Source of the DNA: Belliella alkalica
GTDB lineage: Bacteria; Bacteroidota; Bacteroidia; Cytophagales; Cyclobacteriaceae
Direction: 5' to 3'
Assembly: GCF_022549785.1 (NCBI RefSeq)
Contig: NZ_JAKZGO010000004.1
Span: forward strand, 111,603 to 175,602
DNA length: 64,000 bases
In this document: positions 38,677 through 47,222 of the stretch, piece by piece
Layout: each line of letters opens with the position of its first letter
How positions within the stretch are numbered: the stretch's first letter is position 1
Program-made: the position numbers and the translations under genes
Notes under the pieces: generated by a model
Database searches by the model: none
What the model was told of the DNA's origin: nothing
Seen by the model: the letters and a program-made list of their open reading frames with translations, nothing else

Positions 38677-40527
38677 ATGCGTATATTTCCAACAAAATTT
38701 ACTTTAACCATTTCAATGTTTTTTTTGGCACTGGGATCCTACGCTCAGGATTTTAAGTTTGCCTTGGTTACGGATATTCATATAGGATCGCCAAATGGGG
38801 TGGCTGAAGAAGATCTACAAAGAACGGTGGATGATATCAACAAGCAGCCTGATTTGGACTTTGTATTGCTGACTGGTGACATTACCGAGATGGGTACAGA
38901 AGAGGAAATAGCCACGGCAAAATCGATTATTATTCAATTGAATATCCCTTACTACATTATTCCGGGCAATCATGACACTGGTTGGTCAGAGTCTGGTGGT
39001 GTTGGATTTATCCAAGCTTTTGGGGATGATAAGTTTGTCTTTGAGCACAAAGGATATAAGTTTATCGGTACTTCTTCAGGACCTTATGTGCGCATGTCAG
39101 ACGGACATATTCCAAGAGATGCCGTCGTTTGGATGGATTCCGTGTTGCATACTACGCCCAAAGATCAACCAATCATCAATGTGAATCATTATCCACTAGA
39201 CAAGGCACTTGACAACTGGTATGAAGCAACCGATAGGCTGAAGCAATACAATGTGCAATTTTCAGTTTGTGGGCATGGTCATACCAATAAAGTATATGAC
39301 TTTGAAGGGATTCCTGGAATAATGAGTCGCTCAAATCTTCGGGCAAAGGATGAAGTAGGCGGATATCAATGGATCAGTATCAAATCGGATACAGCATATT
39401 TCCAAGAAAGAAATCCTGGAGTAGGAACCAAGGAGGTTTGGCATAAAATTGCTTTAGGAAAAAGAGAATTCGATGTAAACCAAACTTTTGAAAGACCGAG
39501 CTTTGAGATCAATGGAAAGTATCCAAACGTAGAGAAAAAGTGGTCGTATCATTCAGATGCAAATGTGATTTCTACGCCTGCTTATACTGATGGAAAGGTG
39601 ATTTTTGGAAATGCTGTAGGGAAAATAGAAGCTTTGGACAAAGAGACAGGTGAAGTGATTTGGTCATTTGATACTGATGGCGGAATATTTTCTTCATCGG
39701 TGATTTCAAATGATTTGGTGATTTTGGGTTCTGGGGATGGAAATGTCTATGGGCTGGAACTTAATTCAGGTAAATTGATTTGGAAAAAAGCTTTTGAAAA
39801 GTCTGTCCTAGGTTCTCCAGAAATCTATGATGATCTAGTGCTTGTTGGTGGTAGCGATGGAACCTTTCGGGCGCTTGATTCGAAAACAGGAAAGGAGAAA
39901 TGGGTTTATGATGGAATCGGAGGCCCAGTTGTTAGCAAGCCTTTGATTGATGGGGGAATGGTCGTATTTGGTGCATGGGATAGGCATTTGTATGCATTGG
40001 ATATAGTCTCGGGGAACTTGCTCTGGAAATGGGACAATGGCTCACCCAATAGGATGTATTCACCGGCCATGTGTATTCCTGTGGCACATGATGGTGTGAT
40101 CTATATCGTGGCTCCTGATAGGTTTTTGACGGCAATTGATGCTGAATCTGGGGAGACTCTGTGGCGAACCAATGAAGCTACCGTAAGAGAATCTATTGGG
40201 ATTTCAGCTGATGGACGCTTGATTTACGGAAAAACCATGAATGACGAGATTGTCGCTTTCGAAACTGGAAAATCAGAAGCGAAATTAGCTTGGAGAATGG
40301 ATTGTGGATTTGGATACGAGCATGTTCCTTCTATGCTGATAGAGCATGAAGACAAAGTTTATTTTGGAACTAAATCTGGGGTGGTTTACAGCATTGACCC
40401 AAAAAATCAGCAAATCATCTGGGCACACAAAGTTGATAATTCAATGGTGAATACTGTAAATGTGATTTCAGATACCAGTCTTATCGTAGCCACAATGGAT
40501 GGGAAAGTAGAATGGCTGGAGTTTTAG
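38677..40527 (+). CDS. Calcineurin-like phosphoesterase fused to PQQ-type beta-propeller
   Basis: This 616-residue secreted protein has a signal peptide ending SYAQD. The metallophosphoesterase domain (26-260) has all binuclear-metal motifs: D33-I-H35, GD68 in LLTGDITE, G-N98-H99-D, HYP (VNHYPLD) and GHGHTN. Residues about 290-610 are repeated WSFDTDGG, GKLIWKK, GKEKWVYDG, GNLLWKWDNG, GETLWRT and QQIIWAH units, a PQQ/quinoprotein-like propeller without known PQQ ligands. The substrate is unknown; it may dephosphorylate or linearise a cell-wall or teichoic-type phosphodiester. It probably shares a transcript with the NagZ-like gene. Confidence 0.9.
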   Translation: MRIFPTKFTLTISMFFLALGSYAQDFKFALVTDIHIGSPNGVAEEDLQRTVDDINKQPDLDFVLLTGDITEMGTEEEIATAKSIIIQLNIPYYIIPGNHDTGWSESGGVGFIQAFGDDKFVFEHKGYKFIGTSSGPYVRMSDGHIPRDAVVWMDSVLHTTPKDQPIINVNHYPLDKALDNWYEATDRLKQYNVQFSVCGHGHTNKVYDFEGIPGIMSRSNLRAKDEVGGYQWISIKSDTAYFQERNPGVGTKEVWHKIALGKREFDVNQTFERPSFEINGKYPNVEKKWSYHSDANVISTPAYTDGKVIFGNAVGKIEALDKETGEVIWSFDTDGGIFSSSVISNDLVILGSGDGNVYGLELNSGKLIWKKAFEKSVLGSPEIYDDLVLVGGSDGTFRALDSKTGKEKWVYDGIGGPVVSKPLIDGGMVVFGAWDRHLYALDIVSGNLLWKWDNGSPNRMYSPAMCIPVAHDGVIYIVAPDRFLTAIDAESGETLWRTNEATVRESIGISADGRLIYGKTMNDEIVAFETGKSEAKLAWRMDCGFGYEHVPSMLIEHEDKVYFGTKSGVVYSIDPKNQQIIWAHKVDNSMVNTVNVISDTSLIVATMDGKVEWLEF

Positions 40528-40646
40528 AGTATTTACAGCACTCCAATCACCATATCAATATTTCGGATCAAACAGATTCATCCAACCATTAACTGAACTT
40601 GACCTAATTTGATAACTTGTCAAAAGTTTAGGACTTCTTTTTTGAG

Positions 40647-41366
40647 TTGTTTCAATTGTTAGTCCATTTAAATAGCAGTAAGAGAAGCGCTGCCCGTTTC
40701 ATTTTTTTTAAGATTTTCAGTTTGGTTTCGAAAGTAAAGATAAATTGGGAGAAATTTAGCTGGCTCAGACAACCATTTTCCCATCAGCTGCATTTATTAT
40801 TTTGTAAGCCAAAAGTATTTGATTTGATCGACATAGACCTTATACAAGATGCAAAAAAAGCAAAGCCTAAGGCGCAAAGAAAAATCTTTGAGCTGTTGGG
40901 AAAGCCTTTATTCATGCTTTGTTTGAGGTATGTGAAAAATCAACATGATGCCGAAGAAATTCTCAGTGCAACATTTACCAAAGCTTTTGGCAAGCTTTCG
41001 AGTTTCGAACCTCAAGGAGAAGGGTCATTTGAAGCTTGGATCAGAAGAATAGCTGTAAACGAGTCTTTGATGTTTTTGCGGAAGCGAAAAAATGCCCCAC
41101 TAACCATCGAGCCAGATGAAAATGTGGCAGAACAAAGTGAATCAGCAATAGACAAACTCAGCAGTCAGGAGCTTTTCGAATTGATATTGAGGCTTCCTGA
41201 GGGATATAGAACAATCTTCAACCTTTATGAAATAGAAGGATATTCACATGCTGAAATTTCCGAAAAACTTGGTGTAACGGTTGGGACTTCCAAGTCTCAG
41301 TTGAGTAAAGCAAAAGCGTATTTGAGAGAAATAATCACCAAACTAGGACTGAACCATGCATCCTGA
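40647..41366 (+). CDS. ECF RNA polymerase sigma factor
   Basis: This is a sigma-70 family protein with region 2 (AQRKIFELLGKPLFMLCLRYV, then AEEILSATFTKAFGKL) and region 4 (LPEGYRTIFNLYEIEGYSHAEISEKLGVTVGTSKSQLSKAKAYL). The only in-frame ATG gives 239 residues with a 55-residue lead of odd composition that ECF factors lack; a TTG near 40825 (LIDIDLIQDAKK) would give about 180 residues, the normal length. The true start is therefore uncertain. The next gene overlaps by 11 bp, so it is coupled to a putative anti-sigma. Confidence 0.88.
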   Translation: MFQLLVHLNSSKRSAARFIFFKIFSLVSKVKINWEKFSWLRQPFSHQLHLLFCKPKVFDLIDIDLIQDAKKAKPKAQRKIFELLGKPLFMLCLRYVKNQHDAEEILSATFTKAFGKLSSFEPQGEGSFEAWIRRIAVNESLMFLRKRKNAPLTIEPDENVAEQSESAIDKLSSQELFELILRLPEGYRTIFNLYEIEGYSHAEISEKLGVTVGTSKSQLSKAKAYLREIITKLGLNHAS

Positions 41367-42018
41367 TAGAAAAAATATAGACCATCATGTAAATCTTCCA
41401 GAAGGAATAGAATTCCGCCAAGATGCAATATGGGGTCAAATCAAACCCAAAAGCAATCACAAAAAACCATACTTCTGGTGGATAGCGGCCTCGGTAGCTC
41501 TGATTGCCTCGGTTGGAATCTTTTTGTTTTCAGAAAGTGATGATTTTCAGGAAAATCTATTGATGACTGAATTTGAAAATCAAGGGGTAGAAATTATACC
41601 ACTTCCTGAAGTGGAAAAGCCAGCATCTGTAAGTCCTAATGAAAATCCTGCCTTGATCAAAGAGTCGAAAACTGTTCCAATAAAGAGTGAACCTCTAATT
41701 CACGAATTTAAAGATGCTGAAACTAAAAGGCTAAGTAATTTCCTGACAGAAGTGGTCGATAATGACACAACTGACAGTGTCCAACCAACAGAATCAAAAG
41801 CAGCTGAGATCCAACTTAGTCCAGCTGCCCAGAGATTACAGGCTAGCTTGGATAAGGTGAATCCTAAATCTGAGGTTAAAGAAAAAATAATTCTCCAGCG
41901 TTTTACATTGGCAGAGTTTCTCGGTGCTGACAAAAATATAGACTTAGCTAAGGAAAGTAATATAAACCAAGAATCAATTTTAAGCAGATTAAAGTTTATT
42001 GAAAATGAAAAAAATTAA
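41356..42018 (+). CDS. Single-pass membrane protein, probable anti-sigma factor
   Basis: This 220-residue protein has a short cytoplasmic N-terminus (about 37 residues including LPEGIEFRQDAIWGQI), one TM helix YFWWIAASVALIASVGIFLF near 38-58 and a long periplasmic domain rich in E, S and K. It has no zinc-binding anti-sigma motif. The overlap with the sigma gene and the topology fit the Bacteroidota sigma/anti-sigma pairs, but sequence identity to a known family was not recognised. It overlaps the next gene as well. Confidence 0.65.
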   Translation: MHPDRKNIDHHVNLPEGIEFRQDAIWGQIKPKSNHKKPYFWWIAASVALIASVGIFLFSESDDFQENLLMTEFENQGVEIIPLPEVEKPASVSPNENPALIKESKTVPIKSEPLIHEFKDAETKRLSNFLTEVVDNDTTDSVQPTESKAAEIQLSPAAQRLQASLDKVNPKSEVKEKIILQRFTLAEFLGADKNIDLAKESNINQESILSRLKFIENEKN

Positions 42019-43063
42019 GTTTCTATTTGTCTTATTAATTTGTTTTTTTTGGATTGAGAGTATCGCCCAAAATAATACAGAATTTAAATCTCAGCGAAAA
42101 TATAGCAAAAGTTACGATGAGGAAAACCTGAAATTACTTGAATCCAATGACACACTTAATGTATTTATAAATGGAGAAAAGAAAGTTACTTTTCTTTGGG
42201 ACAATATTTCATATTTAAATCGATTTGAAGGCTTTGAAAAAGAAATAGATACGCTTTTTATTTTGTTTGATCAATTAGACTTAGATTTTGTAAATAATGC
42301 GTACGATATAACTTTTAGTCCACAGACAAAAGAGCTTTTGATCAAGAAACATGATAGTCAAAAATTAAAGGCAGAAAATGATCAAATAATCCCTCTAGTT
42401 AGACATACACTAACTTTCGTTTATAGAAAAATCCATAAAGGTGAAGTAAAACTTTATTTGGGTGAGATTGATGAATTAAAGGTTTGGAAAGAAGCAGGCC
42501 TAACGGAAAGGATTAAAAATCTCTATGAATTAAATGACTGGAAAAATAAATACTTTACAAATGTATTTAGCAAAGATTTAATTATAAAAGAAAATGGTGA
42601 ACAAGAAGTAATTACCTATAAAAATATTGAAAGAAGCAAGACTTTATCTTTTCATTTAAATATGGGGGTCAACGTAGTCGCCAATAATTTCCCTGCTGTC
42701 ACGGAGTTTTCATTAATGTATAATTTGGGGCGATCTAATAAGCGGCTGGGCTTAGATCTTGGGTTTGGTTTGTATCACAAGAATTTTAGCTTTGTTTCAA
42801 AAAATGATGATAATAGTTTTTCAATCACAAATGATGGCTTCCTTGGTGCAGGTATTAACGTAAGCCCGCAGCAAAACATATATTCTATTCGATATGGACG
42901 ATTAATAGGATCAAATAATTCATTTTTCAATACATATAGAAATAACCTCGGTTTTGAAGTAGGAATACGTGGTCCGTTTAAAGTTAATCTTGACTATATA
43001 TCAGAAAAAATGTTCTCAGGAAGGACAATGATTGCTTTTGGTATTACCACAAGATTTTTCTAA
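42005..43063 (+). CDS. Secreted hypothetical protein, possible outer-membrane beta-barrel
   Basis: This 352-residue protein starts at MKKIKFLFVLLICFFWIESIAQ, a signal peptide; the frame is also open from ATG 41999. The C-terminal part alternates polar and aromatic residues (MYNLGRSNKRLGLDLGFGLYHKNF, ISEKMFSGRTMIAFGITTRFF) and ends in phenylalanine, as in Bam-assembled barrels. It overlaps the anti-sigma-like gene, so all three probably form one transcript, with this protein as sensor or target at the outer membrane. Function is not recognised. Confidence 0.65.
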   Translation: MKKIKFLFVLLICFFWIESIAQNNTEFKSQRKYSKSYDEENLKLLESNDTLNVFINGEKKVTFLWDNISYLNRFEGFEKEIDTLFILFDQLDLDFVNNAYDITFSPQTKELLIKKHDSQKLKAENDQIIPLVRHTLTFVYRKIHKGEVKLYLGEIDELKVWKEAGLTERIKNLYELNDWKNKYFTNVFSKDLIIKENGEQEVITYKNIERSKTLSFHLNMGVNVVANNFPAVTEFSLMYNLGRSNKRLGLDLGFGLYHKNFSFVSKNDDNSFSITNDGFLGAGINVSPQQNIYSIRYGRLIGSNNSFFNTYRNNLGFEVGIRGPFKVNLDYISEKMFSGRTMIAFGITTRFF

Positions 43064-43070
43064 ACTTATT

Positions 43071-44315
43071 CTAATACCTCCCAACCCCAAATGCATCAAT
43101 CAAGATTCCCGCAGGTTCTTTTTGGTGGATTTGGGTAAGGAGTTTGCCAGTAGCAGGAGCCATGGAAATCCCCATCATTCCATGTCCAGATCCTACAAGG
43201 ACATTCTCTAGGCCTGGTGCCTGTCCGATGTATGGTAAGCCATCAGGTGAGCATGGTCTGAGTCCTTTCCAAATCTTGTCGGGCTCAGGGAATTTGGATT
43301 GGAAATCGGGATAATAGCGATTGATGGACTCAAATATGCCTCTGACCCTGTTGAGATTGATATTTTCATTGACACCAGCTATTTCCATTGTTCCTCCGAA
43401 ACGAATGTTTTTGCCATATGGGCTTACAGCTACTTTTGTCTCAGTCAAAATCGCAGCTTGTTTGATTTCAGGCTGGTTTTCTTGGATGAAACTGTAGCCT
43501 TTTCCGCCCATCATGGGCAACCTAAAACCCAACATTCCAGCCAATTCACCAGTCCAGGCACCGCCACATAGGATAAACTGATTCCCCTCTATGGCACCTT
43601 CATCTGTGATTACCGAAGTTACTTTTCCAGCAGATTTTTCAAAACCTCTGACTTGAAGGTTGGGTTTGAAATTGACTCCTTGATCGGTTAGATATCTCTT
43701 CAGAAAACTATACAAAGCTGTAGGAGAGAGATGTGCATCTCCTGGAAATAAGATTGCACCCCTAGCATTGACTTGTATATTTGGTTCTATTTTTTGAATA
43801 TCAGCAGGGCTTAATATCTCTGCTTCAAGCCCATGTTTCCTTGCAAGATGTGCAAATTCAATTTCCTCTTTTTCCACCTCGGGGGTTTGATAGAGCATCA
43901 TTAGTCCCTTTTCCGCCAATTCCAAATCTGAATCAATATGCTCTAGTTTGAAATCCTGATAAAGGGATTTGCTCAGCAGGCTAATGTTTTTGAGATAGGG
44001 AATACTTTTTTCCACATGTTTGGCATTGGCCGATTTATAAAATAGCCAAGACCACTCCAAGAGCTTTTTGTCAAATCTTGGATGGATGTAAAATGGGCTT
44101 TTGGAAGAAAACATCCAACCAATTCCCTTGCTGATCATTCCTGGCGCAGCCAAAGGGATAATATGGCTGGGCACAATCATTCCGGCATTGCCTGTGGAGG
44201 TATTGGTCAGCATGTCACTCTTGTCGATGACAACAACTTCTACACCCTGCTCTTGCAGATAATATGCCGTAAAAAGGCCAACGATGCCGCCGCCGATAAT
44301 GATGGTTGGTTTCAT
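43071..44315 (-). CDS. FAD-dependent D-amino acid/hydroxyproline dehydrogenase (DadA-like)
   Basis: This 414-residue oxidoreductase has the dinucleotide loop IIIGGGIVGLFTAYYLQEQG at residues 5-24 and the DAO-family end motif GLRPCSPDGLPYIGQAP followed by VGSGHGMMGISMAPATGKLL. In context it would oxidise cis-4-hydroxy-D-proline to pyrroline-4-hydroxy-2-carboxylate, the second step of hydroxyproline breakdown; D-amino acid oxidation in general is the fallback. It sits on the minus strand, separated from its epimerase partner by an accessory ATPase gene on the opposite strand. Confidence 0.88.
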   Translation of the reverse strand: MKPTIIIGGGIVGLFTAYYLQEQGVEVVVIDKSDMLTNTSTGNAGMIVPSHIIPLAAPGMISKGIGWMFSSKSPFYIHPRFDKKLLEWSWLFYKSANAKHVEKSIPYLKNISLLSKSLYQDFKLEHIDSDLELAEKGLMMLYQTPEVEKEEIEFAHLARKHGLEAEILSPADIQKIEPNIQVNARGAILFPGDAHLSPTALYSFLKRYLTDQGVNFKPNLQVRGFEKSAGKVTSVITDEGAIEGNQFILCGGAWTGELAGMLGFRLPMMGGKGYSFIQENQPEIKQAAILTETKVAVSPYGKNIRFGGTMEIAGVNENINLNRVRGIFESINRYYPDFQSKFPEPDKIWKGLRPCSPDGLPYIGQAPGLENVLVGSGHGMMGISMAPATGKLLTQIHQKEPAGILIDAFGVGRY

Positions 44316-44546
44316 TTTTTGTACAAAATAATAATTACCATGTACAAAGTACTTGGCGCTTAGGTTTCTGATGGTATTAATAGAGAAAGATAAGCATTTT
44401 GGTTGTATGCATTCAACTTCTATTAAGCTACGAATATAAGATTTCTTGTAAGGATAGAGGTGGAGAAGGTTGACGAAAAATGGTATTGTATTGATGGGTG
44501 TTGAGGCAGCTCTTTGTCGATTTCACTATAGCTTTTTGATTCTAAT

Positions 44547-44645
44547 AGTAAAAATATCGGATAATTTATCTAGTGTATTAGTAAAAATATCGGATAATTT
44601 ATCTATCGTAATAGTAAAAATATCTAATATTTTAGCTATAATTGT
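44547..44645. repeat. Three tandem 33-bp repeats upstream of the DUF4143 ATPase
   Basis: Units start at 44547, 44580 and 44613. The first two share AGTAAAAATATCGGATAATT and the next several bases; the third is degenerate. They lie 20-118 bp before the likely ATG. The frame is open through them, so they would also encode an 11-residue repeat (VKISDNLS...), leaving open an N-terminal extension. Confidence 0.75.
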
Positions 44646-44664
44646 GTTAATAAAGACTGTTGCC

Positions 44665-45873
44665 ATGAAAAGAAAATTGTTTGATAAACTCTTGAAGCAT
44701 TGTTTGAAGAAAGAATTTACGGTATTGACAGGAGCAAGACAAACGGGTAAATCTACTTTGCTAAAAGATCTCGAACAAAACCTTAAAAGCAAAGGAGTGC
44801 CTACTTTATTTGTGAATCTTGAAAATAGAATCCTTTTAGAGGACTTGAATTTTTCTCCATTGAATTTACTGGCATATTTGCCGACAACAGAGCAAAAAGT
44901 AACTGTCTTTATTGATGAAATACAATATCTAAACGACCCCTCCAATTTTTTGAAATTGCTTTATGATGACCACAGCGATCAAGTCAAGATTGTTTGCAGT
45001 GGTAGCAGTGCTTTTTATATGGATGATAAATTTAAAGACTCATTAGCTGGGAGGAAAAGAATTTTCAGAATCAATACTTGTGATTTTGAGGAGTTTTTGA
45101 TGTTGAAAGACAAAAAGTCATTAATAGATGAAATCCAAAGAATACAAGAAAATAAAACCTACAAATCAGTAAAGATAGAATTGATAAGATTGGAGTGGGA
45201 AGAATATATGCTTTTTGGTGGATATCCTGCCGTGGTGATAGAATCAGATATCGATGAAAAGAAAGAAATTCTTAAAGAAATAAGGGATTCATTTGTGAAA
45301 AGAGACATCCAAGAGGCGGGAATCAGAAATGAAGAAGTGTTTTTTCAACTTATGAAACTGATAGCGTCACAATCAGGGCAATTGGTGAATATCAATGAAT
45401 TGGCAAATACCTTGAGGGCTAGGAATGAAACTATTCAAAGCTATTTGGATGTCATGCAAACATGCTTTCATTTATCTTTGGTTAAACCATTTTATGCAAA
45501 TCTTAGAAAAGAACTCACCAAAATGCCAAAAGGATACTTGATGGACACAGGCTTGAGGAACTGCTTGATCAATAATTTTCAGCCTTTAAATATGAGACTA
45601 GATAAGGGTGAGCTATGGGAGATGGCTGTTTTTAGAATGTTGGTTGACAAGCATGGGGAGGATGCTGTTCGTTTTTGGCGAACTGCTGATGGAAAAGAAG
45701 TGGATTTTATTATTCCTGATATGCAGCCACCAATTGCTATTGAAGCCAAATTTGATCAAAACCAAATCAAGCCAAAGAAATACAGTTATTTCCAAGAAAA
45801 TTATCCTCAGTTTAAACTTGGATTTGCTACGCTAAGTCCTTGGAGTGAGGATTTTTTCCGGATGGAACACTGA
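44665..45873 (+). CDS. AAA_14/DUF4143 ATPase
   Basis: This protein of about 402 residues has an N-terminal AAA domain with Walker A TGARQTGKST (22-31) and Walker B VTVFIDEIQYLND, an arginine finger region around SGSSAFYMDD, and a C-terminal DUF4143 domain (KMPKGYLMDTGLRNCLINNF) ending with a nuclease-like VRFWRTADGKEVDFIIPD, where D, E and the later IEAKFD give a PD-(D/E)XK-like motif. Family members are widespread, often patchily distributed, and of unknown function. I start at MKRKLFDKLL; the open frame reaches 44470 through the 33-bp repeats. The last codons and the stop lie inside a 92-bp repeat. It splits the hydroxyproline genes and is probably an insertion. Confidence 0.9.
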   Translation: MKRKLFDKLLKHCLKKEFTVLTGARQTGKSTLLKDLEQNLKSKGVPTLFVNLENRILLEDLNFSPLNLLAYLPTTEQKVTVFIDEIQYLNDPSNFLKLLYDDHSDQVKIVCSGSSAFYMDDKFKDSLAGRKRIFRINTCDFEEFLMLKDKKSLIDEIQRIQENKTYKSVKIELIRLEWEEYMLFGGYPAVVIESDIDEKKEILKEIRDSFVKRDIQEAGIRNEEVFFQLMKLIASQSGQLVNINELANTLRARNETIQSYLDVMQTCFHLSLVKPFYANLRKELTKMPKGYLMDTGLRNCLINNFQPLNMRLDKGELWEMAVFRMLVDKHGEDAVRFWRTADGKEVDFIIPDMQPPIAIEAKFDQNQIKPKKYSYFQENYPQFKLGFATLSPWSEDFFRMEH

Positions 45874-46074
45874 TTTCACGGATTATACAGATAGTTGCAG
45901 ATGAAAAATCCGTGACCATCTGCGCTATCAGCCTTATCCGTGTTTCATACTCTACACAATATGAAGTACATGAAAAAAATTAATGGAACACTGATTTCAC
46001 GGATTATGCAGATAGTTGCAGATGAAAAATCCATGACCATCCGCTCTATCAGCCTTATCCGGGTTCTATTCTCT
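45862..46074. repeat. Duplicated 92-bp palindromic (REP-like) element
   Basis: Copy 1 is 45862-45953 and copy 2 is 45983-46074, offset 121 bp, with few mismatches. Each contains the dyad CACGGATT...AATCCGTG (copy 2 has one change) and GCAGAT...ATCTGC. Copy 1 begins inside the last codons of the ATPase gene and copy 2 ends two bases into the stop of the epimerase gene, so the pair fills the space between convergent genes and may terminate both. Confidence 0.85.
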
Positions 46075-47071
46075 AAATTACCTGAAAGCCATGCACATAA
46101 GGATCGTCATCATCTAAGATAATTGTATTGTACCCATACACTTTTGCCCAACCTTCTATACTTGGAATGATGGCGGGCTTGCCAGCGATTTCGGTGACTT
46201 CTTCTATCCTTCCAGTGAATTTGGATCCGATAAAACTCTCATGGATAAAATCATTTCCTGGTTTAAGTAATCCCTTGGCAAACCACTGTGCCATTCTTGC
46301 CGATGTACCTGTGCCACAGGGAGAGCGGTCTATGGCTTTGTCGCCATAAAAAACGGCATTCCTTGCCGTGCTGGTAGAGTCTAAGGTTTTTCCAGTCCAT
46401 AATACATGGGAAAGTCCTTTGATCTGTGGATGTTCGGGATGAACGAATTCGTATTTTTCATTCATCTTTTGTCTTAAGTTTCTCGCCATGGAAATCAACT
46501 GCTCTGCCCTGTAGTGTTCCAGTCCCGGAAAATTCTGCTGAGGATCAACGATACAATAAAAGTTACCACCGTAAGCTACATCAACAGATAGTTTGCCAAG
46601 CTCTTCAGTTTCGATTTCCAACCCTTCTGCGGCTAGGAAGCTTTTTACATTGGTTAGTTTGACAGAAGTTACCTTATTTCCATCCTGTTTGTATTCCACC
46701 AAAACCAATCCTGCCGGAGTTTCCATTTTTAAAAAGCCAGATTTCTTAGGTTGAATCAGCCCTTCTTCAATAGCAATAGTGATTGTCCCAATAGTCCCAT
46801 GTCCACACATTGGCAGGCAGCCTGAGGTTTCGATAAAGAGCACCGCCAAGTCATTTTCAGGATCATGTGGAGGAAAAAGCATGGAGCCAGACATCATATC
46901 GTGACCTCTTGGCTCAAACATCAATCCTGTCCTGATCCAATCTAGGTTTTCCAGAAAGTACTGACGTTTTTCGAGCATATTACTGCCTTTCAAAAAAGGA
47001 ACGCCACCTGAGACTACTCTTACCGGATTGCCACAAGTATGGGCATCTATGCATTGGAAGGTTTTTTTCAT
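46073..47071 (-). CDS. 4-hydroxyproline epimerase (proline racemase family)
   Basis: This 332-residue cytoplasmic enzyme has both catalytic cysteines: C89 in LPMCGHGTIG and C252 in DRSPCGTGTSARM. In hydroxyproline 2-epimerases these invert C2 of trans-4-hydroxy-L-proline to cis-4-hydroxy-D-proline; a Cys-Thr pair would suggest a dehydratase instead, so the Cys-Cys pair supports epimerase. The HTCGNPVRVV and MFEPRGHDMMSGS regions are typical. Neighbouring aldehyde dehydrogenase, DapA-like protein and FAD dehydrogenase complete the pathway. It is on the minus strand like them. Confidence 0.93.
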   Translation of the reverse strand: MKKTFQCIDAHTCGNPVRVVSGGVPFLKGSNMLEKRQYFLENLDWIRTGLMFEPRGHDMMSGSMLFPPHDPENDLAVLFIETSGCLPMCGHGTIGTITIAIEEGLIQPKKSGFLKMETPAGLVLVEYKQDGNKVTSVKLTNVKSFLAAEGLEIETEELGKLSVDVAYGGNFYCIVDPQQNFPGLEHYRAEQLISMARNLRQKMNEKYEFVHPEHPQIKGLSHVLWTGKTLDSTSTARNAVFYGDKAIDRSPCGTGTSARMAQWFAKGLLKPGNDFIHESFIGSKFTGRIEEVTEIAGKPAIIPSIEGWAKVYGYNTIILDDDDPYVHGFQVI

Positions 47072-47152
47072 GGTTAAATGATTTAAGGATATTGGATATT
47101 AAGATATTGTTTGATTCATTGGATTAAAAATTTCAATGAATATCTACCAAAA

Positions 47153-47177
47153 TCGCACGGCAAATACCCATCATTAT
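47153..47177. repeat. 25-bp direct repeat, left copy
   Basis: The sequence starts TCGCACGGCAAATACCCATC and is identical over 25 bp to 48125-48149. The pair brackets the MITE-like copy B and vapBC. Confidence 0.8.
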
Positions 47178-47222
47178 AAAGAATCCAATATTCAAGAATA
47201 TCAACAAGTATCTATATATTTT

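Noticed and set aside
44547-44645. CRISPR-like short repeat array
   Set aside because: The three 33-bp units are directly contiguous, with no spacers.
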